Numbered from the stretch's first letter, positions 33,674 to 45,995 are shown. The stretch: 64,000 bases of DNA from Sternotherus odoratus (GCA_032164245.1 JAVMKO010000020.1:12366706-12430705); one strand, 5' to 3'. Program-made: numbers and translations. The notes: a model not told the origin generated them from the letters alone.

Positions 33674-34607
33674 GTCACATTCTCTACATCATTCATCCCT
33701 ATCCCAGTTTAGAGCAGCATGATTGGCAACTGTGATTACATTTCTGTAATTACTATTGACTCTGGGCAGACTTTAAATGGCTTAACACATTGCTAGAGCA
33801 GTGCTGCTTTGATTAGTTTAAAAAGACACATCACCCATGCTTTTCGAATGCTGAAGGTTTTTGTTGTTGGCTTCTTTTTAAGACAGGTAGCAACATCCCA
33901 TTTGAAGATAACAGTGACAGCTGAACTAGCCACCTCTGTTCTCCTACTGCCATAAAGTATTTGTCTGCATTACTGACAGAAATGATGGACAAGAGTAATC
34001 TTCCTGTAATTTTCAATCATCCAGTATTATTCATCCCTTCTCCCTCCACCTCCCCCAATTCATGGCTATTACTGTCTCTGTTCTAGTACAAAAGCTGCAT
34101 TAGGAAGTTGCCTCACTGGGTATTGCTGCTTTAAGTAAGTTGTTTTTGTTTTCCCCCCAACAGCTGTGGGAGCTGAGTAAGTAGATGCACCAGGCTGTTG
34201 CTGAGGATAAGGCTATCTATGAATAGGGAAGGTGGTTCTTGTAAGAACCGCCCTGCCTGTTAGGGGCCAATCAGGACCTTTGGTATCTGAGGACCTGCTG
34301 AGACATTAGCCGAAGCTGCATGATGTGCATGTGAAGTTGAGATAGAGAAGCCATAAGAAAAAGAGAAACGTAACTTGACTATGTCAGGGAAGAGCAGATT
34401 CAGGAGAGATGATGTAAACTGATTGTATAGTATTGTGGAGAGTGGCTGAAATCACTACTCTCTTTTTTTTCTGTAAGTTTCAGTCCTCATATAAAATAGA
34501 AAACAAAGTACTACAGTGAAATCGATCCAATGGACCCTGGACATTTACAATACCTACCACATTATTTACCCTTCTTAGTCTAGGGACTACTGCATGTATT
34601 GAGATAA
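33674..34607. other. No gene recognised
   Basis: AT-rich sequence with no supported exon or repeat. Confidence 0.4.
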
Positions 34608-34835
34608 AGGTTATGGAGGTTAAGTCCATTAATGGCTATTAGCCAGGATGGGTAAGGAATGGTGTCCCTAGCCTCTGTTTGTCAGAGGGGGGTGATGGAT
34701 GGCAGGAGAGAGATCACTTGATCATTATCTGTTAGGTTCACTCACTCCGGGGCACCTGACATTGGCCACTGTTGGCAGGCAGGATACTGGGATGGATGGA
34801 CCTTTGGTCTGACCAAGTACGGCCTTTCCAAATAT
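34608..34835 (+). mobile_element. CR1 LINE 3' end (plus strand)
   Basis: 'ccattaatggctattagccaggatgg', 'agagatcacttgatcattatctgttaggttcactc', 'ggggcacctgacattggccactgttgg' and 'gatggacctttggtctgaccaagtacggcctttcc' follow the CR1 3' consensus to its end. It is the same subfamily as the minus-strand copy at 32487-33345. Confidence 0.85.
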
Positions 34836-35887
34836 TGGAGGGGGAAAAAATAGACATGTAAGTACTTCCTGGGAGGGAATGGATATTAGGGGGCAGAGAA
34901 ATGAGACAACAGTGGGAGAGAGGGTTATGGGGATGGAGAGGAGAAAAAATTGGGGGCTCTGGTGAAGGAGACCTAGCACACACACCAACCTCCTGTACCT
35001 TGTTTTCTAGTGGAAGAACTTGTCTTGGGGAAGGGAATAAATGGGTAGGTGAAGAGAGACAGGCTGGGGGTGAGGTGAAGGGGTGGGAATGCTGATGTGG
35101 GCGTGAGTGCCAGGAGACTTGGGGAGAATAGGTGCAGGGACATCTATCAAATCCATTTTTCCCATCCATATGTATGTCCAACTCTGGTGAGTTTTTTGCC
35201 CGTGGAATGCATCACAGTGCATCTGTTAAGTACTATTGGATGGCTTAAGTGCTGTATAGTCTAGTGCAGGGATAAATTTCATCCAATATGCATAGCTCCT
35301 GCTAGTGCCAATGGGGAATATAAAATTTGCTCATGGTGGCTTTGTTTGGTTTTGTATTTCTTTCCCCCTTATACTTATGGCTTTTTTCCCCCATGGGAAG
35401 GAGGTAAAAAGATAAAACAGCAAGCATGCTAGAAACAAAGTTGGATTTTATTTTTTTTAATACTGCATCAGAATTACTCCTTGGCAGTGACCTGAAGTTT
35501 CAGTTTTGCTTAGCCATTCAGAATCTAGGCAACACCGTCCTTGTATACAAATCCCTATGCTATGAACTATTAAACTAAAGCTTGTTTTTCAAAGCTATGA
35601 TTGAAAGGGACATGCATTCTTTAACTGCCCACCTCAGAACATCAGCAGCAGGAATAAAATCAAATTAGTCTTACAGTCTTGACATAATTAAAGCAGGGAG
35701 GCTGCATAAATATTACATTAGGCTCATTGATCTGGAAATTGTTTGACCACAGCTAAACCCTTAGATTATGTCTACAGCAGTGTTTTTCTGCTAGGTATAG
35801 TGATTAAGAGTTGATACCATTGGCCCACATGGTTTCTAAGAGTGTCGTGATGACTCAAAGGAAGAATGAAACCTCAACCTGCCCCAT
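34836..35887. other. No gene recognised
   Basis: A G/A-rich patch (34870-35100) produces complementary long frames on the minus strand (147 and 87 codons), which I treat as composition artefacts. The stretch 35440-35750 is high-complexity AT-rich DNA without recognised features. Confidence 0.4.
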
Positions 35888-36060
35888 AACAACTTTATTT
35901 GTATTCTAGTAGTGCCTACAGTCTCACTGTGTGCGTTTGTGTCTGTACAGTGCCTACCAGATAGTACAAGATGGTCTTCGTCCTGAAGAATTTACAGTCG
36001 AGGAGGAGAGAGGAGGTTTATTTCCATTTTACAGTTGTGAGGGTGCCCTCAATTCAGGGA
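35888..36060 (-). repeat. MIR/CORE-type SINE, 3' part (minus strand)
   Basis: The plus strand reads 'tttatttgtattctagtagtgcctac', 'ctgtacagtgcctaccagatag', 'tcctgaagaatttacagtc' and 'tttatttccattttacag', the reverse complement of the sauropsid SINE tail and core. Confidence 0.65.
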
Positions 36061-36149
36061 AGTACTTAAACCCATCTTTAAGTCCATCCCTATTCAGGAA
36101 ATCATATAAGCATTTGCTCACCTTAAAATGTGCTTACTTCCCTATCTAA

Positions 36150-36348
36150 GTGACAAAGAGTCCTGTGGCACCTTAAAGACTAACTAAAGTATTGAAGCAG
36201 AAGCTTTTGTGGTCTAATACCCACTTTGTCTGATGAAGTGGGTATTAGCCCACGAAAGCTTATGCTTCAATACTTTAGTTAGTCTTTAAGGTGCCACAGG
36301 ACTCTGTCACTTCTGCAATTCCAGACTAACACGGCTACCTCTCTGATT
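36150..36348 (-). mobile_element. Palindromic retroposon-like element, copy 2 (opposite orientation)
   Basis: The same family as 29700-29935, inverted. Arms at about 36150-36228 and 36231-36312 are reverse complements ('gacaaagagtcctgtggcaccttaaagactaactaaagtattgaagca'), followed by the head complement '...actaacacggctacctctctgatt'. A 13-bp direct repeat with one mismatch flanks it: CTTCCCTATCTAA (36137-36149) and CTTCTCTATCTAA (36349-36361). There is almost no loop. Confidence 0.85.
36230..36265 (+). ncRNA. Hammerhead-ribozyme-like motif in the palindromic element
   Basis: CTGATGA (36230-36236) is followed by a hairpin that would be stem II (GTGGGT 36238-36243 against GCCCAC 36248-36253, loop ATTA) and then GAAA (36254-36257). 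The order CUGANGA - stem II - GAAA is the hammerhead core. The next bases AGCT (36257-36260) are self-complementary, as in dimeric minimal hammerheads, and the ATGC at 36262-36265 could pair weakly with TTGT before the core. Departures: one extra A at 36237 between core and stem II, and a poor stem I. In copy 1 the core is CCGACAA or CCGACGA, so it is not conserved. Activity is unproven. Confidence 0.25.
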
Positions 36349-36361
36349 CTTCTCTATCTAA

Positions 36362-39300
36362 TGCTCTTATAGAAAGACTAGCCGCCTTCTCTTTCAAGTC
36401 AGTGATGCATGGAAGAAGAGACTAGCAAGTAAGACTCCCTTTGAACCCCTGCCATTGATCAGTTAATCAGATCTGCTTCATAATTACTCTTGCAACATTA
36501 GCTTGGCTTAAACTGCTATAAAAGTAACTAATGGTCTCTAAGTTACCCAGTATACCAATATACCTCTCCACATACATGGTGGATTACCGCATAGTTCTCT
36601 TTCCATATTGTACAAAGTGTAGATGTATGTTAAAATGAATTAGATGTATGTAAATGGATCCTGTATGTATATTAGCTATGAAGGGAGTGTAAGTTTGTGC
36701 CCTAAAGATGGCACTGCAAGTGTATGTTGTGTGTTATGACAGTATGGCCTGAGCTTTCATTTAGACAAAGGCCATTTTACACCACACTAGAGAAGAGACC
36801 CTCAGCTAGTCTAGTCAGTCATAGGTCTATTGATTTCAATGGAGCTATGACAATTCACACTGGATGGGCCTTAAAGTGAGTGTAAAGGCAATTTATGCCC
36901 ACATTAAAGCCCCTTAATGCTGCCAGAGTAGTATAAAATCACCTGCAGTGTAAATGTGAATCCATCCCTTCATAGGAAGATCCCTATTTAGGTAAGAGAA
37001 CACTGCAGCTTGAACTTTCCAAACTCTAGTAAGTGAAGTCTCTGAAAGATGGACAATTATGCCCCCTGGGTTTGTATTGACTGAAGCTCCAGTCTGTATT
37101 CCTAAAGGTTAAGGACATTGTTCAGCTCAATATTTGTTTCAGGCTGCACTGTTACCATCTAAAGAGGGGCACGGAGAGCTAATTTGCTAGAGAGAAAATG
37201 AATGGCATAATTGGCTGCAGTGTATTGTTATCCTTTGCTAAAAACTTGGAGCTCTATGGATGAAAAGTGGGATGTGAGAGCTTATCTGTTGTTGCTCTGG
37301 GTTGTTAGGTTCCCCTCCCTCCATATCTGGATAATGTTTTATAATTTTCCTAGCTGTTTTGAGTCTTAGTTTAACAGAATGTTTGCAATGTGCTAGAGAT
37401 CCTTAGATTAAAATACGACACCCCTGCTCCCCTCCCCAACACACATACACAACAAGTTACTTGTGCTTTTTGTTGGGTGGGATTTGTTTTAGAGTTGAAG
37501 AGGATGGAAATCACCTCCCAATCTCTGTGGCTGCTCCAGACCCTCATGTGGGCTACTCCAGAGGTGAATTTCACCTATAGCATGTGTAGTAAAGGCAGGT
37601 ATAGGTTGCACTCTTGGGGTAATCAACTGATTATGCCCAGTTTAAATCACTAGCTATATCTTGGCTCAGCTCTTCTGCATTACAGACCAGGGGATGGGAG
37701 GAAACTTAGGGAAGTTTGCAAAACTAGAAAAAGACATGAATTCAAACTTTGAACTTAAGTTGTGCCATTCTAATACATCCCTCTCCTCCTTACTAATCTC
37801 AGTCTGCACTTGCCTAAATTATCTGGACACCCCAAGGAAAAGTATTAGGTCCTGTATTTAGTTCATTAGTACTGGCCAGTAAATTAAAATGTAGGAGCTA
37901 GCTTGAAAGGGAAGGCATCAGTTCTTAATGAAGCATCTTACCTGAACAATTTCCCCCCCACTAATCAGGTTAGCGAGACTGCAACTATGTTCAAGTAGTA
38001 ACGGGGAATGCAGAAGGTGGAGGGATGGGGAGCAGGGGATATCATTGATGGTTTTAATGAGAAAGCAGCACAGTCCTTTACTCAACTGAGTAGGGATAGA
38101 CTTGAAGGTCTGAAAGCTGCTTTTGTAAACTGCATGTCTTTTGTAAATGAAATAAGGAAAACATGACAGTTTCAGGGGAAAACCCCCACAATATTCTGAA
38201 AACCCAGACCCTATCTGTAATGAGATTTCAGTTCAGTCTTCCACTGTGTGTGTGTGTGGGGGGGGGGGGGGACAGGGGACAGTGTTTTGCATCACATAAC
38301 AGAAGATATAGGAGTGCCTTACATCAAAATGACACATAGAAAGTATTTGTTCAGCTGGGAAGCAGAGTCCTTTACTGTGTGGGACGATGTATATTTAAAA
38401 TGTTCATGGCTATAGTTAAGGTCAGACTTAGAATTTTTGAACATACTGTGATGGGATGTATAAACCTAATGAATTATAAGGGCAGGAAAGGGGTTCATAC
38501 AAGCAAGGTGGTGCCCAGCTGGGCACCGTTAAACACCTGCTGTTAATGGGCTGGTGCCCACACTACTGAGGCTGAACAGGAAGTTCTTAAAATATCCAAG
38601 CTAAAGGACACCGCAAATATCCGGATCAAGACTGTGGCTCTTAATTAGGGTAAACTGATCTATTGATACTTTTTGTTTTGTGGGAGGCTATCTGGAGTAA
38701 ACCTAAATCCCCCTCCACTCTTGGCTTTTATGGACTAGCATTAGTAGCAAGCAGCATAAGCCTCCTATTTAACTGGGACTAAAGGGCCCCAATGACAGGT
38801 GGGTTTCCAAATAGCAAGAGGAAAGATGGGGAAGCTTTCCTCTATGGACCCAAAATAAAGGTGTGCCAGCACCCTGAGAGGGATGGAATAGATAGAGGGG
38901 AGAAGGAGTCTTCCATAATGCCCCCACACATAATAATCTCTGCATACAAGGCAGGTAATGAATTATCCGCACACTCTTTAACCCCAATTACCAGCTATTC
39001 ATGCTCCCTATAATCTGTTTGCAAATAACTATTTTGTTTTTTAAAAGGTAAATGATGAATCAAAGTTGTAGTTGTCTATGGGAAGGTGTAAATTGATTAG
39101 GAGAGGATTTAATTAACTGCCCTAACACTCAGAATGAGTGACCTTTCCAGGCAAGCCATGAACCATGTGATTTGCTCTCCTCCTAATGATAACTCGAACT
39201 ACAACATGCTTTCAAATGCAAGCTTAGTTTATAAAACAAAGAGCAGGGAGAAAACAGCATTTTGCAGGGAATATGGGAACCTGTTAGAGATTGAGGCTGT

Positions 39301-41030
39301 TCTGTCGTCACTTGCGTCTGTTTCATACCATTGTAAGTCCACTGACTTGAACTGAGTAGCATCTGATTTACTGGGGTAAAAATAAGACAGCAGATGCAAT
39401 GTTTCCAGCCCCATGGATTGAAAGATCATGAGATGTACCAAAAAAATGAAGTTTTAAAAATGGTAAATTTGGGATCGTTTGCCTTCCAGTTCCTGAGAGG
39501 TGAAGTTTCTCTCAGATAATGTTATCAAATTTTCTTCTGCAGCCATGAGGGCTAAAAAAAGGTTCATTTTTTAAAAAAAGCTGAGTCTCCTTCCATTCAG
39601 GACTCCAGGAGTTGAGGCTATTGGAAAAAAATATCATGAGACTCCATAAAATCATGAGTTAGCAACATTGGCTGTAGCCTGATGACAGGGTCTTTTGCAT
39701 GTGATGATGGGTGCATTAAAGACAACCAGATACTGCACCTGACTGTGGTGCCTAATGTACAGATACAAAAGATGGGGTAGAGTGCCATGAATTCTAGCAG
39801 AGATACAAACATGTCTTGATTGAGAATTGCCTTGGGCTCTATTGCAAGCAGCTCAATTCATTGAACTTGGGATATGGCATCCGATGCTGCTGATTTGTCA
39901 TCTGACTTATTAGGGATCCCTTTCAGTGTGAAAAAAATTATATACAGAGTTCAAAGACACAGTTGATATAGGCAGAGATCTGAGACAGATGGTCCTTTCT
40001 GTCCATATATTTGGGGCATTGTGGAGATTGACTGGGTGCCTGCAGGAAGGGGGATCTCCATATCTTCACTGTCTCCTTAATTCTTTTTCTCTTTATGGCG
40101 GCTATTTTCCTTGTTTTTATTGCAGCCTTTGTGATCCATTCAGAAGGGAGTCAGATTGCCAGAGGCAAAGAATTCTGGGGAATGCCAAGTTAGGGCCATA
40201 GTTCAACATAGTGCAATGTCTTATCTATGATTATAAAATTTGCTCGTTGCTGTGTGAAACCAAAATGTTAAGATTTTTGCACATTTTATTGGCCTTTCTC
40301 GGAAGGGTGGGGGGTGCGGATTCTGAAACTTGAAATCCATCTTCTGCTAACCTTTTCCACCCAAGTCAGCTTCATACGTAAAAGTGAGCTGAAATTACAG
40401 GGAGCTGTGAAGGAATGAACTGATTCACTTTCTTTTTTCAAAACAGATACTAAAATATATTAATTGTAAGACTAAGAAATTTGAAGATGATTCATAGGGA
40501 ATGAATGGCTAGCCTGATAAGCTCTCTGTTTCCATACATTTCTGACTTGTAATGCTCTTTGAAAGGGAAGACTGTTGATTGCCATCTAAAGGGAAATAGA
40601 AAAGAGGGTGGGGGAGGAGAGATGGAGTACCATCTTTGCTAGGCTCTGCTGCTCACATTGGAGATAATGCCATTCACGAGCATGCTAGAGAGGTTAGATG
40701 TCTTTTAGTAAAGAGCTTGTAAATGAAACCACAGTGGAGTCACTTGCTTTTTAACCCCCTCCACCTCTCCTCTGTATTTTTTGTCTTCCCCTGTTCCTAA
40801 AGATACTTGTCAGGCAACACTGCCTTATCAATGTCGTAGCCCTGTGTCCGGGAGCAAAATATAAAAGAAAATTGATTTGCACATTCAAGGGTGAATTTTT
40901 CACTTCAATTTTCTGAGCGATGGCAGTGAAGCATGTCTAGTTAATTTGCAACATAAAACCTTAAGTGTCATGCCAGCTTTGTGAATGAGGCTGGTGCTCT
41001 ATATAGACGAGTGCTAATAGTAATATACAC
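36362..41030. other. No gene recognised
   Basis: A long AT-rich stretch. Present are a (TG)n-(G)n tract at 38243-38271, a patch at 38440-38640 ('gtggtgcccagctgggcaccgttaaacacctgctgttaatggg') that may be a diverged LTR-like repeat, and several short chance frames. I see no exon, RNA gene or clear transposon ends. Confidence 0.4.
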
Positions 41031-42109
41031 ATTTGGGCCTTAATCCTGCAATGTTTAGCACAATAAGCAGCACTGCTGCTTCCAGTGCAAGTGAGGAGGT
41101 GAAATATGGGTCCAAGTATAATGTTAAAGGTGTGAGACAAAGCCCCCCGAAGTCAATGGGGAAAGTAAAAAAACTTCCATTAACTTCAGCCTTTGGATCT
41201 GGTCCTAACGAGTTCTCAGCACTGGGCACTAGTAAGTCTCAACCTTCCTGTGCTCCCCTCCCTTTGCTTGGATGCACAGTAGGGACAAAAGAGTGGCAGA
41301 ACCCAGGGGCAAAAGCATGATAAAACACTTCCCTCTCTGGCCTCACTCTTGCCACTAAACAGCTATAATTGGCATAGGAACAGTTTTATTGTAGGATCAC
41401 GTTTCTGTCCACTTCACTTCACTTTCTTGTCCAAAGCATAGATAAGAAAAGTCAGCACATGGCCAGTTAAATCCCAATAAAGTCCTCAAAATAGCATTGT
41501 AGTGAAACTTCAGTGGTGCTTGGGCCCTTGTCATGGGTGTGAATTCATGCAATGTGCACAATAGTATTGTCATGGACTTTCCTTTTCCCAGTGGCTAGGA
41601 TGCAGATGTGGGTATGGTTTGAGAAAGAGGCTGGAGGAATGGGAACTGAAACCCAATTTTCTTGTGGTGGATGGGACTGAATGTTTCATCCTTTAGGGAG
41701 GGCGGAAGCTGCTGTATGAGGGCTGTGGGTGCATTGGAACTTGTTGAATTTTTGAGACCAGAATACATTGTCTAATCCTTTGGCTACCCCAAAAGAACAA
41801 ATACATATTGCGGGATCCAATGAGAATTACAATGAAGCATGGATAGAACTAGGGAAGATTTTTATCAACTGGGATTGATCCTAGTGAGCTAAATATTGCA
41901 GTCCATGAGAAGATGCTGGCCTAAGGACTGTAAATTTGGGGTTATCAGAAGTGTTGAGTGTTGCCTTAACTCTCCTCCTGTTGAAATCAATGGGAGATTA
42001 TTATTTTTTTCACTGAATGCTTCTGAAAATCTCATCTCCAGAGGACTGCACCATGAGAAGCACAATCTGCCTTCAAATGTCATTTAAGGCACAAGTGAGG
42101 CTCTGTCAT
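41031..42109. other. No gene recognised; short inverted 'agtcaatggg' repeat block
   Basis: At 41035-41215 a block with 'cgaagtcaatggg...' and 'ccattaacttcagcctttggatctggtcc' resembles the small inverted repeats at 46245-46318 and 57003-57065. Otherwise unremarkable. Confidence 0.35.
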
Positions 42110-44230
42110 CTGTCTTTCCTGGGCTGCTTTTTGCATACCCTCTTTGTTGGGTTCCCTAAGTTCACGGAGTAGTTTTTGATGGACAGATTATTTTGGTTGG
42201 CCCCTTTCACGTGTTCTTCCAGCTTCCTAATGGCACATCTACTGCGGCAGATGCTCTGGCTTCATTCACAACATGTTGCAAATATTTCCATCTTTTTTTA
42301 TTGATAACTTCAGAGATAAAGGTTGTTGAACACTGACTAATCTCAGCATTTGTTATAAATTAATTCCTTTTACTACCCTAGTATTTTTCAAAGGAGTTTA
42401 GACCTCCATCTGTAACTTTTGGTAGGTTTCCAGCTTTCACATCCATGCATTAAAGTGGAAATAACATTTAAGGTGAAGATTTGTAGTTTGGACTTTGTTG
42501 TACACTTTCAATGACCAAATCTTGTTTAAATTGGTAAACGTAGCTGCCAACTTTCCAATTTATGACATTATTTCCTTCTGGACTTCCCCACTGACAGTCA
42601 TGTTACTGCCAAGCCTGATGGTAAATTAACACTCTTCTTGTGTTCCTCTGCCTTCTGAAATAATTATTGAGTTGGGGACCTTTCATTAGAGTTCATGCCT
42701 CCTTATAACTGTTCAATAACTCCACCTTTTTTATGCGGGACAGTCTTTTAGTCTTTATTTGCATGTATAGTTATATGAAGAATTGGTGTTTGTGTTTGTT
42801 TTGTTTGCTGGAAGTTCTGGAAGAAAAAATCAGTTTGACTTGAACCAAGACTAATTATCTTTTGGAATGCTCAGCAATCAAAAAAGTCCAAAAAAAATTC
42901 TGGGTTTGATTAAATGTTTTATTTTTTAAATTCTGTTCAAAATTCAACTGTTGGTGGTTGTTTTTGTTTTTATATATTTGTTTGTTTGGGGTTTTTCTAG
43001 GCATTTTCATTCAAAAGAAATGAAGAGCTATATTCAAACAAACAAGAAGGAGGCAGAAGCAATCCTGCTTCCCATGACCCCTTTATATCTAATAGCCACA
43101 TTTTTAGGGCACTCAGCTGAGATGTAGCAGGCTCAAGTTTGAATCCCCATATTGTGGCAGGGACTTGAAATCCAAAACTTTCCCTCCCAGATGAGTGCTA
43201 TATCCACCAGGCTATAGGTTGTTCTGGAATTGTCCTCTCTGCCTCTCCTCTTGAAGCTGTTCTAGTATTAAGCTACTTGAATAGTCATTTGGCCAGAGAC
43301 TGTGAGAGGGAAACTGACTTTATAGCCTGGTGAGAGAGAAAAATTCTTGTTTGATACAAGTGTCTATGTTGAATTCTTGGTCCCATACTTTGAAGAGGGT
43401 ATTTTTTGTTTGTTGTTACCAATTGTTCAACAGTGACTTGGTTTTCATCTGCAGCTTTGCTAACTTTAGCCTTTTCAAATTCTCCTTCACTTTCTTTGTT
43501 TGTGAGATGTTATGATGTCTGATTCCGGGTGTTTAATTTCTTTGCCAAAGTCAACAGTTTTTAGTGGTGTTGGTCTGTTTAGCACCTCTTGAAAATGGTT
43601 TACTCATCACTTGTTCCTTTTCTGTCAGTCTTTACTGACTTATCCTTGAAAAGCAGTAATTTTTGTCTGCTTTGGATGTCCTAATTTATACTACTCCCTC
43701 TGTGTAACTATCCGCCTCCCCGTATATATATTATGACTTCTTTATTTTCATTTTAAAATCTTTTTGTCCGATCCTAGCTATTGACATTCACTTATTCCAA
43801 GGATTTGGGGATTATATTAGTCAAATCCTTTCACCTGTATAGCTTTTGTTCTGATGTTCCAGAAGCATACTTTAATAGTTTTTGTTTTGCCTTTCATAAA
43901 CAGCCAGAATCTTGGCTTCCTCGTGGCTTTCAACAAGACTCCACATTTCAGCCAAGAGAAACTCTTTCTTTGTCATGCTGTTTGCTGGAATGGCTACTTT
44001 GTGTGTTTTGTAATCTGACCTTGATTTTGCGGATAGGTTGGTGGCCAATAGCTCAACACCCAACCTCGAGGACTGAACAACTGCTTTCCATCTGGTTCCT
44101 ACTCTTTGCCCTGTCTGGGCTGGGTAGTCCTACTAGCAGTTACAATTCCCACCAGTGTAGCTCAGGGTCACTGGTGCACACAAGCCTTCCCACCATGTCA
44201 AGATACAGTCCTTTGGGAAGCAACTGAGAA
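42110..44230 (-). mobile_element. Decayed non-LTR retrotransposon (minus strand)
   Basis: Read on the minus strand, 44230-44040 matches the 5' leader-like region of this LINE type ('aaggactgtatcttgacatggtggg', 'gaccctgagctacac'). At about 43640-43560 the linker before the RT appears as 'HFQEVLNRPTPLKTVDFGKE'. At about 42615-42360 the RT C-terminal half appears as 'SNMTVSGEVQKEIM', 'NLNKIWSLKVYNKVQT' and 'CMDVKAGNL-like' relics. Frames shift repeatedly and much of the RT is missing. The clade is the same type as 2420-3262. The 148-codon plus-strand frame 43781-44227 is antisense to it. It is interrupted by the repeat at 43092-43217. Confidence 0.7.
43092..43217. repeat. Palindromic repeat with tRNA-like halves
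   Basis: The left half 'atagccacatttttagggcactcagctgagatg...agtttgaatcccc' and the right half 'gcagggacttgaaatcc...cccagatgagtgctatatccaccaggctat' are diverged reverse complements. The left half has a B-box-like AGTTTGAATCC at 43136-43146. It looks like two tRNA-derived units in opposite orientation and lies inside the LINE relic. Confidence 0.55.
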
Positions 44231-44443
44231 GCGCAATGTAAATGGAACTTCCTGTGGGGAAAACAGATCCTTCTGCTAAATGGGACAAACCTGTTCTCTA
44301 TTTTTCTCATAATTGTCTTCTCAAGAATGGGAGAGAGGGAAGAATGAAGGAAGACCCATCAGTCTCTTTAGGGCTACTGCCATCAAAATGATCAGTACTC
44401 CTTTCCTCGTGTCTGCTTACTCAAAGGAAAGTAAACCATTTAT

Positions 44444-44555
44444 CAGAGGGGTAGCCGTGTTCGTCTATATCCAGAAAAATAATGAGGAGTCTGATGGCAC
44501 CTTAAAGACAAAATCTGTTCATCTTTAAGGTGCCACCAGACTGCTCGTTGTTTTT
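44444..44555 (+). mobile_element. Palindromic retroposon-like element, copy 3 (short)
   Basis: The head CAGAGGGGTAGCCGTGTTCGTCT is followed by a hairpin with arms AGTCTGATGGCACCTTAAAGA and TCTTTAAGGTGCCACCAGACT (one mismatch) around a short loop, so the middle of the palindrome is absent. It is flanked by a 13-bp direct repeat with one mismatch, GTAAACCATTTAT (44431-44443) and GTAAAACATTTAT (44556-44568). Confidence 0.85.
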
Positions 44556-44568
44556 GTAAAACATTTAT

Positions 44569-45884
44569 GTGACTCTGCTTTTTCTGTGATATATATGTAG
44601 ATCCTTTCAAAGTGTTTATCTTGTACTGTGCATCCCTGTTATAATGAGACCTAATGGTATCTCTGTCCCAGGTTTTGGCAAGCTAGACAACTTAATCACC
44701 TCCTGAGGTGCTGGGGAGGGTCAGTTACTGGCTTTTTACACTGCATTTTCCTATACCTGTCTGATGCAAATAAGCAAGTAGACCAGGTCCTTGTCTCCCG
44801 TCAGCCTAAGGACTGGGCTGCATCATCCTAATAACTTCTGACGTCGGCCATCTCAGGGCACAGCTGCTCCATGTTTCCTTCCAAGTTCAGCTATTCAGGA
44901 GCCTTACCAATTATAGTGCTCAGTGCCAGCTCCATTGCCCACAAACACATTCATTTGGCTCTCTGGCTATCTCATGGAAGGAAAGCCTTCCTGGCATTTT
45001 TTAAAGCCTATAACTCTCCCTTTGTCGTCTTTCTCCCCCTGAGGCATAGTGGGTATTTGTGCCAATGCCAAACAGCGGTGGTAACACAAAAGAGAAGTGT
45101 CATTCTGCCAGCTTGGCTCATGCATCCTTCATCATCAAATGAACCCATAGAATTAGATCCACATGAGTAACAGCAGCAAGCATCTAAAGGCCACCTCCAC
45201 CTTGGCAGTTGATCTGCTGCGTTAAAGTCTCAAGGAAAAGTAGTTGGTGCAAGAGTTTCTGAACTTTTTTGGCATTGTTATTGGAGAGGTTAACCCCTCT
45301 TTATCTTCTAGACACGCTTCTTCCAGCAAGCAAAATGAGTGTGCCAGTATAACCACTTAGAGCTGCTCACCCTGGGTCAGCCGCAGCTACATGGATAAAT
45401 AGAACACAGCAGTCTCCAGACCTGTGTTGATAATGAAAACAAAAGTCCTGGAAACACTATCTAAAGGGGATGAGGGCCAGATTCTGATCTTCACTATCCC
45501 AGTGCCATTGAGATTAGAGACTGCCTCCACTTCCCATCTGTTCAGGCCTGTTTATAGTGTTGATGTTAGAAATAGTATAGGATTGAGAGAACTATGTTGT
45601 GAACCTTGAAATTGATCAGATTAACCCTGGGGTAAAGGGAGTCTTGCGGGATATTTTTTCATCATGTAATATTTGGCACAACTCATGATAACTCCAAGTA
45701 AATTTAACTCTTTACTTCCATTCAGATAGAACAGCGGATTGGGCACTGCTTGTGCTAAATCTTGGCGTCCTTATTAGCTACACAAATTTTCTACAGTTAA
45801 TTGAGTAGCACTGCAGAAATCTCAGGCCTAAAAGATGGAGCCCAACTCTTGGGAGCTAACCTTCATGTTTTACTCCACCTGTTC
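44569..45884. other. No gene recognised
   Basis: No exon or transposon boundary recognised. The 99-codon frame at 44871-45170 has no supporting motif. Confidence 0.4.
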
Positions 45885-45995
45885 TGTCTTGTCATATGCT
45901 TAGATCGTAATCTTTGTAACAAGTGCTGCTGTGTTTTTTCCAGATGTATAGTGCCTAGCACAATGGGAACTTCTGCAATATAAACAATAAATAAG
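45885..45995 (+). repeat. SINE tail (MIR/CORE-like, sauropsid type)
   Basis: 'cttagatcgtaatctttgtaaca', 'gtatagtgcctagcacaatggga' and 'aataaataag' match the 3' end of a sauropsid MIR-like SINE. The 5' part is too diverged to place. Confidence 0.65.

Noticed and set aside
34738..35181. 147-codon minus-strand frame
   Set aside because: It arises from G/A-rich composition and partly overlaps a CR1 tail. There are overlapping frames of similar quality in other phases.
43781..44227. 148-codon open frame on the plus strand
   Set aside because: It is antisense to the LINE relic at 42110-44230 and has no splice or domain support.
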